Origin: AP-15 sp963818695 | GTDB taxonomy: Bacteria; Pseudomonadota; Alphaproteobacteria; ATCC43930; CGMCC-115725 | Reading direction: 5' to 3' | Length of the DNA: 64,000 bases | NCBI GenBank assembly: GCA_963818695.1 | Contig: CAWFTG010000011.1 | Coordinates: forward strand, 496,001 to 560,000 | In this document: in pieces, positions 28,250-37,576 of the stretch | How the letters are laid out: each line of letters starts with the position of its first letter | Position numbering within the stretch: the first letter of the stretch is position 1 | Made by a program: the position numbers and the translations under genes | The notes under the pieces: model-generated | Told to the model about the DNA's origin: nothing | The model's database searches: none | What the model saw: only the letters and a program-made list of their open reading frames with translations

Positions 28250-29232
28250 TTCAGTTCGCCCGTCTGCCGCGCTTCGCCGCCGTGCTTGCTGGATTTCTCG
28301 CGGCTGTCGCTTCGGTTGGGCCGGCGGCCGGGGAGGAGACGGTTAGACTCGCCTACCTTAAAACCTTGGCCATCGTCCCGGTGATCGACGCCCAGCAGAT
28401 GGGCTATTTCAGCAAAGAGGGGATCAAGGTCGACATGATCTCGCTGAACAACGGCCCGGCCGTTGTTTCTGCGGTGGTGGGCGGCTCGGCCGACATCGGC
28501 TTCGCGGCGACGTTGCCGGTCATCAGCGCCGTTGCCGAGCACCAGCCGATACGCGAGTTCATGATTTCCACCGTCGAGCACTGGCCGCTGGAGAACGGCC
28601 TCGGCGAATACCTCATTGCTTCCGCGCGCTCCGGTGCCAAGACGCTGCAAGATCTCAAGGGCAAGACCGTGGCATCTAACGCCACCAATGGCGGCTGCGA
28701 TCTGATGATCCGTGACCATATCCGCGCCGCAGGAATTGCGGCAACTGAGATGAAAATGGTCGTGATCCCGTTTCCGCAGATGAAAGCGGCGCTCGAACTG
28801 GGCACCGTCGATGCGGTATGCGCGGTCGACCCGTTCTATTCGGCAATCATGGCTTCGCCGCAGATCAAGGGGACTGTCCTGGCAAAGGGGATCATCGCGG
28901 ATTTGCCGCAAATCGGTTCGTTCGCGGTTGCCGGCTTTTTCGGGCGGTCGGATTGGCTCGCCAAGAACAAGAGCGCGGCAGCCGGCTTCATGCGGGCGAT
29001 AGTGGCGGCAGACAAGGACCTGGCCGCCCATCCCGACAAATACCATCAGATCATCGTAAGCGAGTTCAAGATGTCGGAGGAGCTCGCCGGTAAGATCGGG
29101 TTCGCGCCGAACATGGGCAGCGTGGTTGCCGAGCCCAAGCAGTTGGAGACGCCGATTGCTGCGCTGGTGCGCACCGGGCTGTTGAAAGAGGCAATCCCGG
29201 CGGCGGATGTCGGCTTCACGATCCAGCCGTAG
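28246..29232 (+). CDS. ABC transporter substrate-binding protein (NitT/TauT, NMT1-like)
   Basis: 328 residues with a signal peptide (MIQFARLPRFAAVLAGF, cleavage near the AAGEET region, residue ~28). The periplasmic fold has VRLAYLKTLAIVPVIDAQQMGYFSKEGI, GGSADIGFAATLPVI, LQDLKGKTVASNATNGG and LGTVDAVCAVDPFY, the typical layout of aliphatic sulfonate, nitrate or thiamine-precursor binders. No residue set allows the ligand to be named. Confidence 0.9.
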   Translation: MIQFARLPRFAAVLAGFLAAVASVGPAAGEETVRLAYLKTLAIVPVIDAQQMGYFSKEGIKVDMISLNNGPAVVSAVVGGSADIGFAATLPVISAVAEHQPIREFMISTVEHWPLENGLGEYLIASARSGAKTLQDLKGKTVASNATNGGCDLMIRDHIRAAGIAATEMKMVVIPFPQMKAALELGTVDAVCAVDPFYSAIMASPQIKGTVLAKGIIADLPQIGSFAVAGFFGRSDWLAKNKSAAAGFMRAIVAADKDLAAHPDKYHQIIVSEFKMSEELAGKIGFAPNMGSVVAEPKQLETPIAALVRTGLLKEAIPAADVGFTIQP

Positions 29233-29238
29233 CCGCCC

Positions 29239-30015
29239 GTGAGCGTGCTCGTTGTCGCCAAGCGCGCGCTCGGCATTGCGCTGGCACTGTTGTGCTGGCA
29301 GGCGCTGGCGTGGTCCGAGGCTGTTCCGGCCGACTACTTTCCCGGACTGCCGGCCATCGCGGCGGCGGAGTGGAGTTTGCTGCGTTCGGCGGATTTCCTG
29401 ACTGACTTCGGCACGACGAGCGTGCGAGCGTTTGCAGGGTTGACGATCGCCATCGTGGTAGGTCTTGCGGTGGCCGTCGTCGCTGGGCGCTACCGGCTCG
29501 TGCGCCGGATGCTCGGGCCGCTCGTCGACATGCTTCGGGTGTTGCCGCCGCCGGCTATCGTCCCGCTCTCGATTTTCGTGCTCGGCATCGGCACGCAACT
29601 CTTCATGTTCATCATCGCGTTCGCCTCGCTCTGGCCGATTTACATCAATGCCGCCAACGCGCTGGCCGCGGCCGAGCCGGTGCAGATGATGACGGGGCGC
29701 TGTTTTGGCTATTCCGATTGGGCAATCCTGGTGAGGTTGCGGCTGCCGGCAGCGCTGCCCGAGATCATGACCGGCATACGGATCGGCGCCGGCGTCGCGC
29801 TGCTTGCAACGATCGCGTCGGAAATGCTCGCCGGCCAGAGCGGCCTCGGTTTCCTGCTGTATGACGCAGCGTTCTCGCTGCGAACCCCCGAAATGTTCGC
29901 GATCATGGCGGCGACCGGCGCGCTGGGGCTAATGTTCAACGCGCTGGTGCGGCAGGCGAGCCGGCTCGTCGTCGGCTGGCATATAGCGATGACTGCGCTC
30001 TCCGAGCCGGCATGA
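29239..30015 (+). CDS. ABC transporter permease (NitT/TauT family), first
   Basis: 258 residues, GTG start, about six membrane helices. The EAA loop reads LVRLRLPAALPEIMTGIRIGAGVALLATIASEML, the contact site for the ATPase. It starts 6 bp after the binding-protein gene and overlaps the next permease by 4 bp. Confidence 0.9.
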   Translation: MSVLVVAKRALGIALALLCWQALAWSEAVPADYFPGLPAIAAAEWSLLRSADFLTDFGTTSVRAFAGLTIAIVVGLAVAVVAGRYRLVRRMLGPLVDMLRVLPPPAIVPLSIFVLGIGTQLFMFIIAFASLWPIYINAANALAAAEPVQMMTGRCFGYSDWAILVRLRLPAALPEIMTGIRIGAGVALLATIASEMLAGQSGLGFLLYDAAFSLRTPEMFAIMAATGALGLMFNALVRQASRLVVGWHIAMTALSEPA

Positions 30016-30767
30016 TTTCCCGCCTCAACCTGCCGGGGATCCTGTTTCTCTGCGTGCTCGCGGGGCTGTGGCAGCTCGCGGCATTTCTCCACCACTCGCC
30101 GATCTTCCCGAGCTTTGTAACGGTGATCGGGACGCTGATCGGCGACCGCAGCGTGTTGTTGAACGAGCTTGGCCACACGCTGCTGCGCGCAGCGGCAGGA
30201 TTCGGATTGGCGCTCGGCACGATGCTGCCGCTCGGCATTTTGCTCGGCCGGGTGCGGGCGCTCGGCGACATCGTCGAACCGGTGATCGAACTGGTGCGCC
30301 CGTTGCCGCCGATCGCGATCATACCGGTTTGGATGATCTTCCTCGGGATCGGCGATGCCGCGAAGATCGCCGTCGTCGCCTACGGCGCCTCGTTCCCGAT
30401 CCTGATCAACACCATCGATGCAGTCCGCTCGGTCCACCCGATGCTGTCGCAGGTGGCGCGGTCGCTGCGACTGACCCGCGCGGAGCGGATGTCCTTCGTC
30501 GATCTGCCGGCGGCGTTGCCGCGCATCGCCGCCGGCATCCGCCTCAGCATCGCCATATCTCTGCTGCTTGCCGTCGTCGCCGAAATGTTGCTGTCGACGG
30601 ACGGTCTGGGCGCGTTCCTGGTCAGGTCGCAGGAAAGCTTTCGCATCGACGACGTTCTTGCTGCGCTGCTGCTGATCGTGCTTGTCGCGCTGTTCGTCAA
30701 CCTCGCGACCGAGGCCATCCAACGCAAATTGCTCGCCTGGCATCATGCCAGCGCCGGCGTCCGCTGA
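30012..30767 (+). CDS. ABC transporter permease (NitT/TauT family), second
   Basis: 251 residues, about six membrane helices. The EAA loop reads FVDLPAALPRIAAGIRLSIAISLLLAVVAEML. Two different permease genes instead of one suggest a heterodimeric channel. This is the last gene of the transporter operon; the next gene begins about 190 bp later. Confidence 0.9.
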   Translation: MISRLNLPGILFLCVLAGLWQLAAFLHHSPIFPSFVTVIGTLIGDRSVLLNELGHTLLRAAAGFGLALGTMLPLGILLGRVRALGDIVEPVIELVRPLPPIAIIPVWMIFLGIGDAAKIAVVAYGASFPILINTIDAVRSVHPMLSQVARSLRLTRAERMSFVDLPAALPRIAAGIRLSIAISLLLAVVAEMLLSTDGLGAFLVRSQESFRIDDVLAALLLIVLVALFVNLATEAIQRKLLAWHHASAGVR

Positions 30768-30958
30768 CCCGAGCACGGCGCATCAATGGCCGGTGAGGGT
30801 CATGCTCCGGTGATTGGAGGCGGCCGCAGCCATGTTTGACCCAACCCACGCACATGTTTCGCTCGGCCGGCGCAGTGCCGCCCAGGTGCCGGGGTGCCGC
30901 GGGCAGCGAGAATGAGACATTTGCCGCGTGCGCCGCATCCCTTGCCCGGTGCCGCTCT

Positions 30959-31612
30959 ATGTCGTTGAAGGCGCAGCTTGACGCATGCCGTCGCGAATAC
31001 GAGGCGAACGCCGAACCACGCGCGCTCGATGCCGTGCGGCGCACGATCCAAGCGCTCGTAGAAACAGGCATCGTCGCCCAGGCGGTAAAGGCGGGCGGGA
31101 CGGCGCCTCTATTCAGGCTCCGATGCGGGCGCTGCGGTTTCATCGATCTTTCGGATCTTCTCAACAGCGGTCCTGTCGTCATCAGCTTTCTCAGGGGCGA
31201 CTGGTGCCCTTTTTGCGTTCTAGAATTGAAGGAGCTTGCGGCGGCCCACCGGGAAATCGAGCGGCTGGGCGGAACATTAGTCGCTCTAACGCCGCAGGCG
31301 CGAGGTAAGTCGCGGTCTCCGGGCAGCGACGTCGAACCGCCGTTTCCGGTGTTGCAAGATCCAGGATGCGAAATCGCTGCGCGCTATCGCATCGCCTTCA
31401 CTGTCCGCAGCAATTCCGGGCCGCTTACCTGGCGCTCGGCTACCCCAATTCGGCGGAGACCAGATCGAAAGGTTGGGTGCTGCCGATCCCCGCCACCTAC
31501 CTCCGGTATTTCGCACACTCGACGGCGAGAACCGTGCGACAGCCGAAGGCGTCGCTCGAGCTCTTTTCCCGGCTGCAATTTGACCGCACACGGAGAGAAC
31601 ATCCCCGACTGA
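30959..31612 (+). pseudogene. peroxiredoxin-like (AhpC/TSA) protein, frameshifted
   Basis: From ATG 30959 (MSLKAQLDACRREYEANAE). The thioredoxin-fold core is ISFLRGDWCPFCVLELKELAAAHREI, with C-P-F-C at the active site. The frame changes near 31410 into CPQQFRAAYLALGYPNSAET then GWVLPIPATYL, after which the expected strand-helix end is lost. The early part is intact, so the first indel may be a read error, but the tail looks degraded. The homologous family (peroxiredoxin-like, about 215 residues) reduces peroxides. Confidence 0.7.
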
Positions 31613-31648
31613 GCGTTCACGCCGAAACAATCGAAGCGGAGCAGACTG

Positions 31649-32076
31649 ATGAACCAGCTCACGACTAAGTTCGACGCCACCACTGGCGAGAGCAACGGTA
31701 GCCGGCTGTCAGCCTCTCCAAGCTTAAGGGACTCGCTTGCAAGGGTGTTGATCAGGCTCGGGATTTTAGAGGAAGACCTCGACTACCATTTAATTCGCGC
31801 CTCGATGGTAATTATATTCTTGTTCTTAGGGTTCTGGAAAAAGAAATTGGGAATTCTCGGGGCTCTCGGCTGATGCGTTACATTCATCTGTACCGCCACG
31901 ATTATTACATCATGCCGAATGGCTGGGCCGTATCTGCCGGCGGTTTCCCGGCGATGACTGAACATGTCGCTTTTCTGATGAAAGACCTCGTTCTTTTTTC
32001 CGTATCGTTCTATTTGCTGACGCAGGATTTAGCAAGAGTATTACTCGCTACCAGCCGAAGTCATTTAAGAGCCTAG
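31649..32076 (+). pseudogene. DUF417/YkgB (RclC-like) membrane protein, internally deleted
   Basis: The start (SLARVLIRLGILEEDLDYHLIRASMVIIFLF) and end (GWAVSAGGFPAMTEHVAFLMKD then LVLFSVSFYLLTQDLARV) are clear DUF417 blocks. The N-terminal part jumps directly from MVIIFLF to LGFWKKKLGILGALG, losing roughly 50 residues that contain two membrane helices, and the frame then breaks at 31873. The deletion may have arisen between similar FLF-LGF coding stretches. In E. coli the family member RclC acts in reactive-chlorine resistance with RclA, whose relative follows at 32306. Confidence 0.75.
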
Positions 32077-32110
32077 CTCGAAATGAATGACGCCTTGCAG
32101 CAGGTTATCC

Positions 32111-32187
32111 GTCATTCCCGCCAAAGCGGGAATCCAGGAGCACAGGTCTCAGCATTTGCCGTAGACCCCCGCTTTCGCGGGGGCGAC
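32111..32187. repeat. paired REP-like palindromes
   Basis: TTCCCGCCAAAGCGGGAA near 32115-32132 and CCCCCGCTTTCGCGGGGG near 32166-32183 in inverted arrangement, upstream of the RclA-like gene. Confidence 0.8.
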
Positions 32188-32305
32188 GTGTACCCCTTTT
32201 TGATGTTACGCGCGCGATTTTGAGCCAGACACTGACACCGGTGCATGGGCAACATCCCGGTAGAGACACGCTGACAACCACATCGAGCAGCACGCGGAGG
32301 AAATC

Positions 32306-33709
32306 ATGTCGCAACTCGAACACTTTGACGTACTGGTCCTCGGGAGCGGATTTGGCGGCAAGTTGCTGGCTTGGCATCTGGCGCAATCGGGGCGGCGGAC
32401 TGCCGTCGTCGAGCGCCGGTGGATCGGCGGCTCCTGTCCCAACATCGCTTGCCTGCCCAGCAAAAACGAGATTTGGAGCGCCCGGATAGCGCATCAGGCC
32501 CGGCACGCGGCACAGTTCGGCACAGTGATCACCGGTGCCGTGGCGACCGACATGGCGAAGGTTCGCCAGCGTAAGCGCGACATGGTCGAACGCGAGATCG
32601 AACTACATCTGCACAACTACAGGACGAGCGGCGCCGAATTGATCATGGGGAGCGCGCGGGTTGTCGCACCGAAAACGCTCGAAGTGCGCCTCAATGACGG
32701 CGCTACGCGCGTACTGGCGGGCGACCAGGTTTTTCTAAACCTCGGTACGCACGCTTTAATTCCCGCGGTTCCCGGCCTCGAAGCCGCCCGGCCGCTGACC
32801 CACATCGAGGCGCTCGAACTCGACTATGCACCATCGCATCTGGTGGTACTCGGCGGTGGCTATGTCGGCCTTGAGTTGGCCCAGGCTTACCGTCGCTTCG
32901 GGAGCCGCGTCAGCGTGATCCAGTCCGGTCCTCAGCTGATGAGCCGCGAGGATCCGGATGTCGCAGATGAAATGCGGCGGCTGCTGTGCGAAGAAGGCAT
33001 TCAATTTCTTCTGCAGGCGGACACCGTCAACGTAGATGGCCGGTCCGGAAACGAAGTCAGCCTCACCGTGCGCACGGCCTCCGGTGAGCAAAAGATCGAG
33101 GGCAGCGACATCCTGGCCGCGGCGGGGCGCGTTCCGAACACCGCGGGGATCGGGCTGGAAGAAAACGGCGTCGAGTTGGACGCTCACGGCTACATTCGCG
33201 TCAATGACCGGCTGGAGACGACCGCGGCCAATGTCTGGGCGATCGGGGAGTGCGCCGGCAGCCCACAGTTCACGCATGTCTCGATCGATGATTTTCGCAT
33301 CATCCGAGACAATTTGGCCGGCGCCGACCGCAGCACGCGCGGCCGGCTGGTTCCGTACTGCATGTTCACCGAGCCGCCGCTCGCTCGCGTGGGCCTGAGC
33401 GAACGCGAAGCGCAGCAGCAACGCATCGTCACGCGCGTCGGGCGGCTACCGATGAGCGGCGTGCGGCGCACAGCGACGACGGGCGAAACTCGGGGCTTCA
33501 TGAAGGTTCTGGTCGGCGGAAGTGAGGACCGCATCCTCGGCTTCACGATGATCGGCGCCGAGGCCGGCGAAGTGATGGCCGTCGTCCAAACGGCGATGCT
33601 GGCAGGCCTGCCCCATCCAAGGCTGCGCGACGCGATCCTCGCGCATCCGACAATGGCGGAGGGGCTCGGCGACCTCTTCGCGAATGTGCCGCTGCTGGTT
33701 GCACGTTAG
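32306..33709 (+). CDS. RclA/mercuric-reductase-like FAD-dependent disulfide oxidoreductase
   Basis: 467 residues of the class I pyridine nucleotide-disulfide oxidoreductases. FAD-binding GSGFGGKLLAWHLA near residue 13; redox disulfide GGSCPNIACLPSK (C44 and C49); NAD(P)-binding VVLGGGYVGLELAQAY; second FAD contact VWAIGECAG; C-terminal dimer motif HPTMAEGL with the His-Glu pair. A ribosome site GGAGG precedes the start by 6 bp. RclA relatives protect against hypochlorite and copper. The neighbouring DUF417 remnant supports that role over a dihydrolipoamide dehydrogenase. Confidence 0.85.
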   Translation: MSQLEHFDVLVLGSGFGGKLLAWHLAQSGRRTAVVERRWIGGSCPNIACLPSKNEIWSARIAHQARHAAQFGTVITGAVATDMAKVRQRKRDMVEREIELHLHNYRTSGAELIMGSARVVAPKTLEVRLNDGATRVLAGDQVFLNLGTHALIPAVPGLEAARPLTHIEALELDYAPSHLVVLGGGYVGLELAQAYRRFGSRVSVIQSGPQLMSREDPDVADEMRRLLCEEGIQFLLQADTVNVDGRSGNEVSLTVRTASGEQKIEGSDILAAAGRVPNTAGIGLEENGVELDAHGYIRVNDRLETTAANVWAIGECAGSPQFTHVSIDDFRIIRDNLAGADRSTRGRLVPYCMFTEPPLARVGLSEREAQQQRIVTRVGRLPMSGVRRTATTGETRGFMKVLVGGSEDRILGFTMIGAEAGEVMAVVQTAMLAGLPHPRLRDAILAHPTMAEGLGDLFANVPLLVAR

Positions 33710-33732
33710 GCAACGCCCAAGAGGGAATTACA

Positions 33733-34470
33733 ATGACCAGCAAACTCGCAGGCAAAGTCACTCTCGTAACGGGCGGGAGCGCCGGTATTGGCCTCGGTAT
33801 CGCGAAGCGTTTCGCGCAAGAAGGCGCGCGCGTATTTATAACTGGCCGCCGCCAATCCCAGCTGGATGAGGCGATCGCCACGATCGGCGGCGATGCCGCA
33901 GCGGTCCAAGGCGATACCTCCAATCTCACCGACCTTGACCGCATCTACACAACCGTCAAGGCACAAGCCGGGCGCATCGACGTGCTGGCCGTCAATGCCG
34001 GGGTTTACGAATTCGGCTCGCTCGGGGAGATCACCGAGGAGCATTTCGACAGGACGTTCGACACGAATGTGCGCGGCCTACTGTTCACCGTGCAGAAGGC
34101 GCTGCCAATGCTGGCCAGGGGCTCCTCGGTGATCCTCACCGGCTCGATGGTGTCGATCAAGGGGTTCGCCGCCTGTTCGGTATACAATGCATCAAAAGCC
34201 GCAGTGCGCTCGTTTGCACGCACTTGGATCGTCGATCTCAAAGGGCGTGATATCCGCGTCAACGTGTTGAGCCCCGGCTACACGGCTACCCCTGGCCTCT
34301 CGCATTTCATGACGGATGAGGAAAAAGCGTCGGCCGTCGCCTCCGTTCCGCTCGGCCGGATCGGCACGCCGGACGATCTCGGCAAGGCGGCGGTGTTCCT
34401 CGCTTCCGACGACAGCGCCTACGTCACTGGTATTGAGTTGTTCGTGGACGGCGGCGCGGTTCAGATCTGA
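33733..34470 (+). CDS. SDR family oxidoreductase
   Basis: 245 residues of the classical short-chain dehydrogenase family: cofactor motif TGGSAGIGLGIAKRF, NAG equivalent AVNAGVYEFG, catalytic Ser in LTGSMVS, Tyr-x3-Lys in YNASKAAVRSFAR, and C-terminal VTGIELFVDGG. GRR after the second strand (ITGRRQ) suggests NADP preference. It lies 23 bp after the RclA-like gene, probably in one operon; it may clear oxidised carbonyl products. Confidence 0.88.
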   Translation: MTSKLAGKVTLVTGGSAGIGLGIAKRFAQEGARVFITGRRQSQLDEAIATIGGDAAAVQGDTSNLTDLDRIYTTVKAQAGRIDVLAVNAGVYEFGSLGEITEEHFDRTFDTNVRGLLFTVQKALPMLARGSSVILTGSMVSIKGFAACSVYNASKAAVRSFARTWIVDLKGRDIRVNVLSPGYTATPGLSHFMTDEEKASAVASVPLGRIGTPDDLGKAAVFLASDDSAYVTGIELFVDGGAVQI

Positions 34471-34540
34471 GTAAGTGCTGACGTCCAGCGCAATGCTCAA
34501 TCCGGTCGAGGCACCCCCCCCCTCCGCGTCATGGCCGAGA

Positions 34541-35020
34541 CTTGCTCCGGCCATCCACGTGGATCCCCGGGACAAGCCGGGATCGGCTTCAAACGGGAAG
34601 AATTCGAAGGGTTCGGTGTGCCTTTCGAAGAGCACGGCGCGCGAACCAACCAATCCTCGACCTAATTCGGCGCGCGCTTGCCGGAGAGACCGTCACCTTC
34701 AATAGCGAGTTCTTTTATTTCCACAACATCAAGGTGACACCGGAGCCGATCCAGAAGCCGCACCCGCCGATCTGGTTGGGCGGCTTCACGCCGGCGGCAC
34801 TGCGCCGCGCCGCGCGTTGCATCCGCGCGATCACGAACAGCTGCGGCAAAGCGGCCTTCTCAACGTCCTCGACCCCGACACTGCAATAAACGTGATTGGG
34901 AACTTCATCGATAGCGTCCCATCACACGCGCCTATTCCTGGACGCTACCGCCTGGACTGCCGCCGCGGTGGGGGCAAACGGAATCTCGCTAAATCTGCGA
35001 CGCCTTCGCGATGCAATGCT
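34541..35020 (+). pseudogene. remnant of an LLM class flavin oxidoreductase
   Basis: Family pieces in several frames: GVPFEEHGART-like start near 34615, then LIRRALAGETVTFNSEFFYFHNIKV and PIQKPHPPIWLGGFTPAALRRAARC. Near 34905 comes NFIDSVP, followed in another frame by SWTLPPGLPPRW, the usual C-terminal hallmark of this group. Blocks in between are missing. Multiple deletions and frame changes mark true decay. Confidence 0.65.
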
Positions 35021-35312
35021 TATTGGCATCCGGGCGCTGGGCTCGCACAACTTTTGGAGGAGTTACTGCTGCAGATTTGCTGAGGAGCAGCGTCGCGTTA
35101 GAGGCCGGTCGCGAGCAGCCGGGTCTCGGCTTCCCAGCCAGTCTCAAAGACGGCGAATGGCGCCTCGACCATGAGGCCGTCACCGACGATCCGCCTTAGG
35201 CCGAAAGAACTGAGAGCCGGGCGATCACCGTTGACCCGGTGTATGCATCCAGGTGTCTTCTCCTTGGTTAGCGGTGTGGTACGCGAGGACAACGACCGAT
35301 GATGCCTCCCAG
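35021..35312. other. intergenic, no gene seen
   Basis: Short open frames show no family features. Nothing recognisable as promoter or repeat beyond a weak GGAG-rich stretch. Confidence 0.5.
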
Positions 35313-36546
35313 ATGACCGGGCCCGAGCTGATCGCTCTGGGCCACGCGGCGATCGCCAGGGCGCACGAGCTGATCCTGCTGGGCGGCGCGCTCGGGCTCT
35401 TGAGCATTATCGCGGGGCTGGTGTCGCGGCGCGTCGGCGCGCCGATGCTGCTCGTCTTCCTCGGCCCTCGGCATGCTTGCGGGCGAGGACGGTGTCCTCG
35501 GAATTCCGTATGACGACTTCACTTCGGCTTATCTGATCGGCAGCGTCGCGCTTGCGGTGATCCTGCTCGAGGGCGGCCTCAAGACGCCGCTCGCCATGCT
35601 GCGTCTCGCGTTTTGGCCGGCGGCGGTGCTGGCCACGATCGGGGTCGCTGTGACTGCTGCAATCCTCGGCATCTCTATCTCGCTGGTCGACGGCTTGCCG
35701 CTCGTCGCCGCGCTGATGGCCGGTTCCGCCGCGGCACCGACTGACGCGGCGGCGGTTGCGGTGCTGTTGCGGCGCGCCGGCGCCGCGCTCCCGGAGCGGT
35801 TGCTCGCGCTGCTCGAGGTCGAGTCCGGGCTCAACGATCCGATGTCTATTTTCCTGACGCTGCTGCTGTTGCGCCTCATCGCCGAGCCCGGCTCGATCGG
35901 CATCGGCGAAGCCGCGCTGATGTTCCTCGAGGAAATGGCCGGGGGTGCGGTGATCGGGCTCGCGGGCGGCTGGATCCTCGCGCAGCTTCTGAAGCGGCTA
36001 GCGCTGGAAGGCTCGCTCGCGCCGGTGCTGGTGCTGACCGGCGGACTTGCCGTCTTCGGGCTGGCTCAGCTCCTCGGCACCAGCGGTTTCCTCGCAACCT
36101 ACCTCGCGGCGATCGTCATCGGCGCCACCCGCCACCGCGCGCGACAGGAGGTCGAGCACTTCTTCGAAGGGATGGCGTGGCTCGCACAAATCGTCTTATT
36201 CCTGATGCTCGGGCTGCTGGTGACGCCGCATGATCTGCTGCCCTATCTGCCGGGCGCGATCATCGGGGCAGCGGTGCTGATCCTGCTGGCCCGACCGGTT
36301 GCTGTTTTCGCCTGCCTCATCCCCTTCGGGTTCACGATGCGCGAGAGTGCGTTTGCCTCCTGGGTCGGATTGCGCGGGGCGGTGCCGATCTACCTCAGCA
36401 TCATACCAGGGCTCGTCGACCCCGACCGTGATAAACGCCTCTTCGCGAGCATCTTCATCGTCGTCATCGCGTCGCTGATCGTGCAGGGCTGGACCGTCGG
36501 CCTTTCCGCCCGCTTGCTCGGCTTCGCGCGCCGACCGGCGAGCTAG
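35313..36546 (+). CDS. cation:proton antiporter (CPA1, NhaP2/CvrA-like), one frameshift
   Basis: About 410 residues with roughly 12 membrane helices. The start is MTGPELIALGHAA at 35313; the frame changes near 35470 within LLVFLG-LGMLAGEDG. Ion-path motifs include GSAAAPTDAAAV and ESGLNDPMS (Asn-Asp pair), plus SWVGLRGAVPIYLS near the end. The cytoplasmic TrkA-C domain of full NhaP2 proteins is absent. It exchanges K+ or Na+ for H+ in the inner membrane. Confidence 0.85.
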
Positions 36547-36555
36547 GCCAAAGAT

Positions 36556-37576
36556 TTAGTTCGAGGGCTGTTCCCGCTCCGCCATGAAAGCGATTTCTGC
36601 CGGGGTGGATTGTCGGCCAAGGATTTCGTTGCGGTGCGGAAAGCGCCCGAACCGTTCGATGACCTCGAGATAGGTGCATCCGTAACGACGCAGCGAACCG
36701 CCGCGATCGGGATTCCGTGGCAGGGCAGTTGGAAAGGCCAGCGAGCGCCGTTGGTCGGCGATGTTCTCGCTGTGATGAAATGGCATATAGAAGAACAACC
36801 GCCAAGCAGGTGGGACCAGCTGATCGAACCCGCGTTCGAGCGCCCGGTCGGCGGCGGCGCGCGCTGCCGCATCAGTCGCGTAAGCGCGCGGGTTGGCGCG
36901 AAAGATGTTGCGCGGCACTTGGTCGAGCAGCAGCAATAGGGCTAGCGCCCCTTCGGGTGAGGCCTCCCAGGACTGCAGCGCTCCCGCCGCGGCCGACTTC
37001 GTAATCGGCGAGAAATTCGCGGTGCAGTGCGGCGTCGAATTCTTCGGTGCTTTTGAACCAGATCGGGCGGTGTTGCTCGCGGTCGGGGTCGCCCTCCGGT
37101 CCGAACCAAAAATCCAGCAACGATTTCGCCCGGTCAGGCGGCGGAGCCGTCAGCCGCTTGCGAAGAAAAAACTTCGAATGCCCCGGCGGATAATCGTCCA
37201 GGGTGGCGAAGACCTCGTATCCGCGCTTCTCATAGAATGGGCGCGCTTCGAAGCTGGTCGTCTCCAAAGTCGCGGCGATGCAACCGCGCTCGACGGCGTA
37301 ATCCTCGGCGGCCTGCATCAGCCGCGTGCCGTGCCGTTGCCTGCGCACGGCCGAGGCGATCCAGAGATGCGTGACTTGCAGCCAGCCGCCCCAGATGTTG
37401 CCGAGCAGTCCGCCCAGCCATTCGCCGCTCCGGCTCTTTAAGAAGAAGCCCACCGGGTACCAGGCCGAGAGGCCAGTCGCAGCGACATTGAAGGAGGCGA
37501 GGCTCTCGGTGACGAAGCTACTCAGCGGCTCCGGCGGCAGCGGATCGAAGACGATCTCGAGTTCTTCCACCGTCAT
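36556..37576 (-). CDS. GNAT acetyltransferase fused to a DUF924 domain, one frameshift
   Basis: Residues 1-148 form a GNAT domain: acetyl-CoA loop VRRQRHGTRLMQAAEDYAVERG and the closing block ARPFYEKRGYEVFATLDDYPPGHSKFFL. Without a stop the frame continues through TAPPPDRAK into DUF924: LLDFWFGPEGDP, then after a frame change near 36945 LLLDQVPRNIFRANPRAYATD, FFYMPFHHSENIADQ, FGRFPHRNEILGRQSTPAE. The two halves normally occur as separate proteins. Whether the join is genuine or a lost stop cannot be decided here. Overlaps the next gene upstream by 4 bp. Confidence 0.75.
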
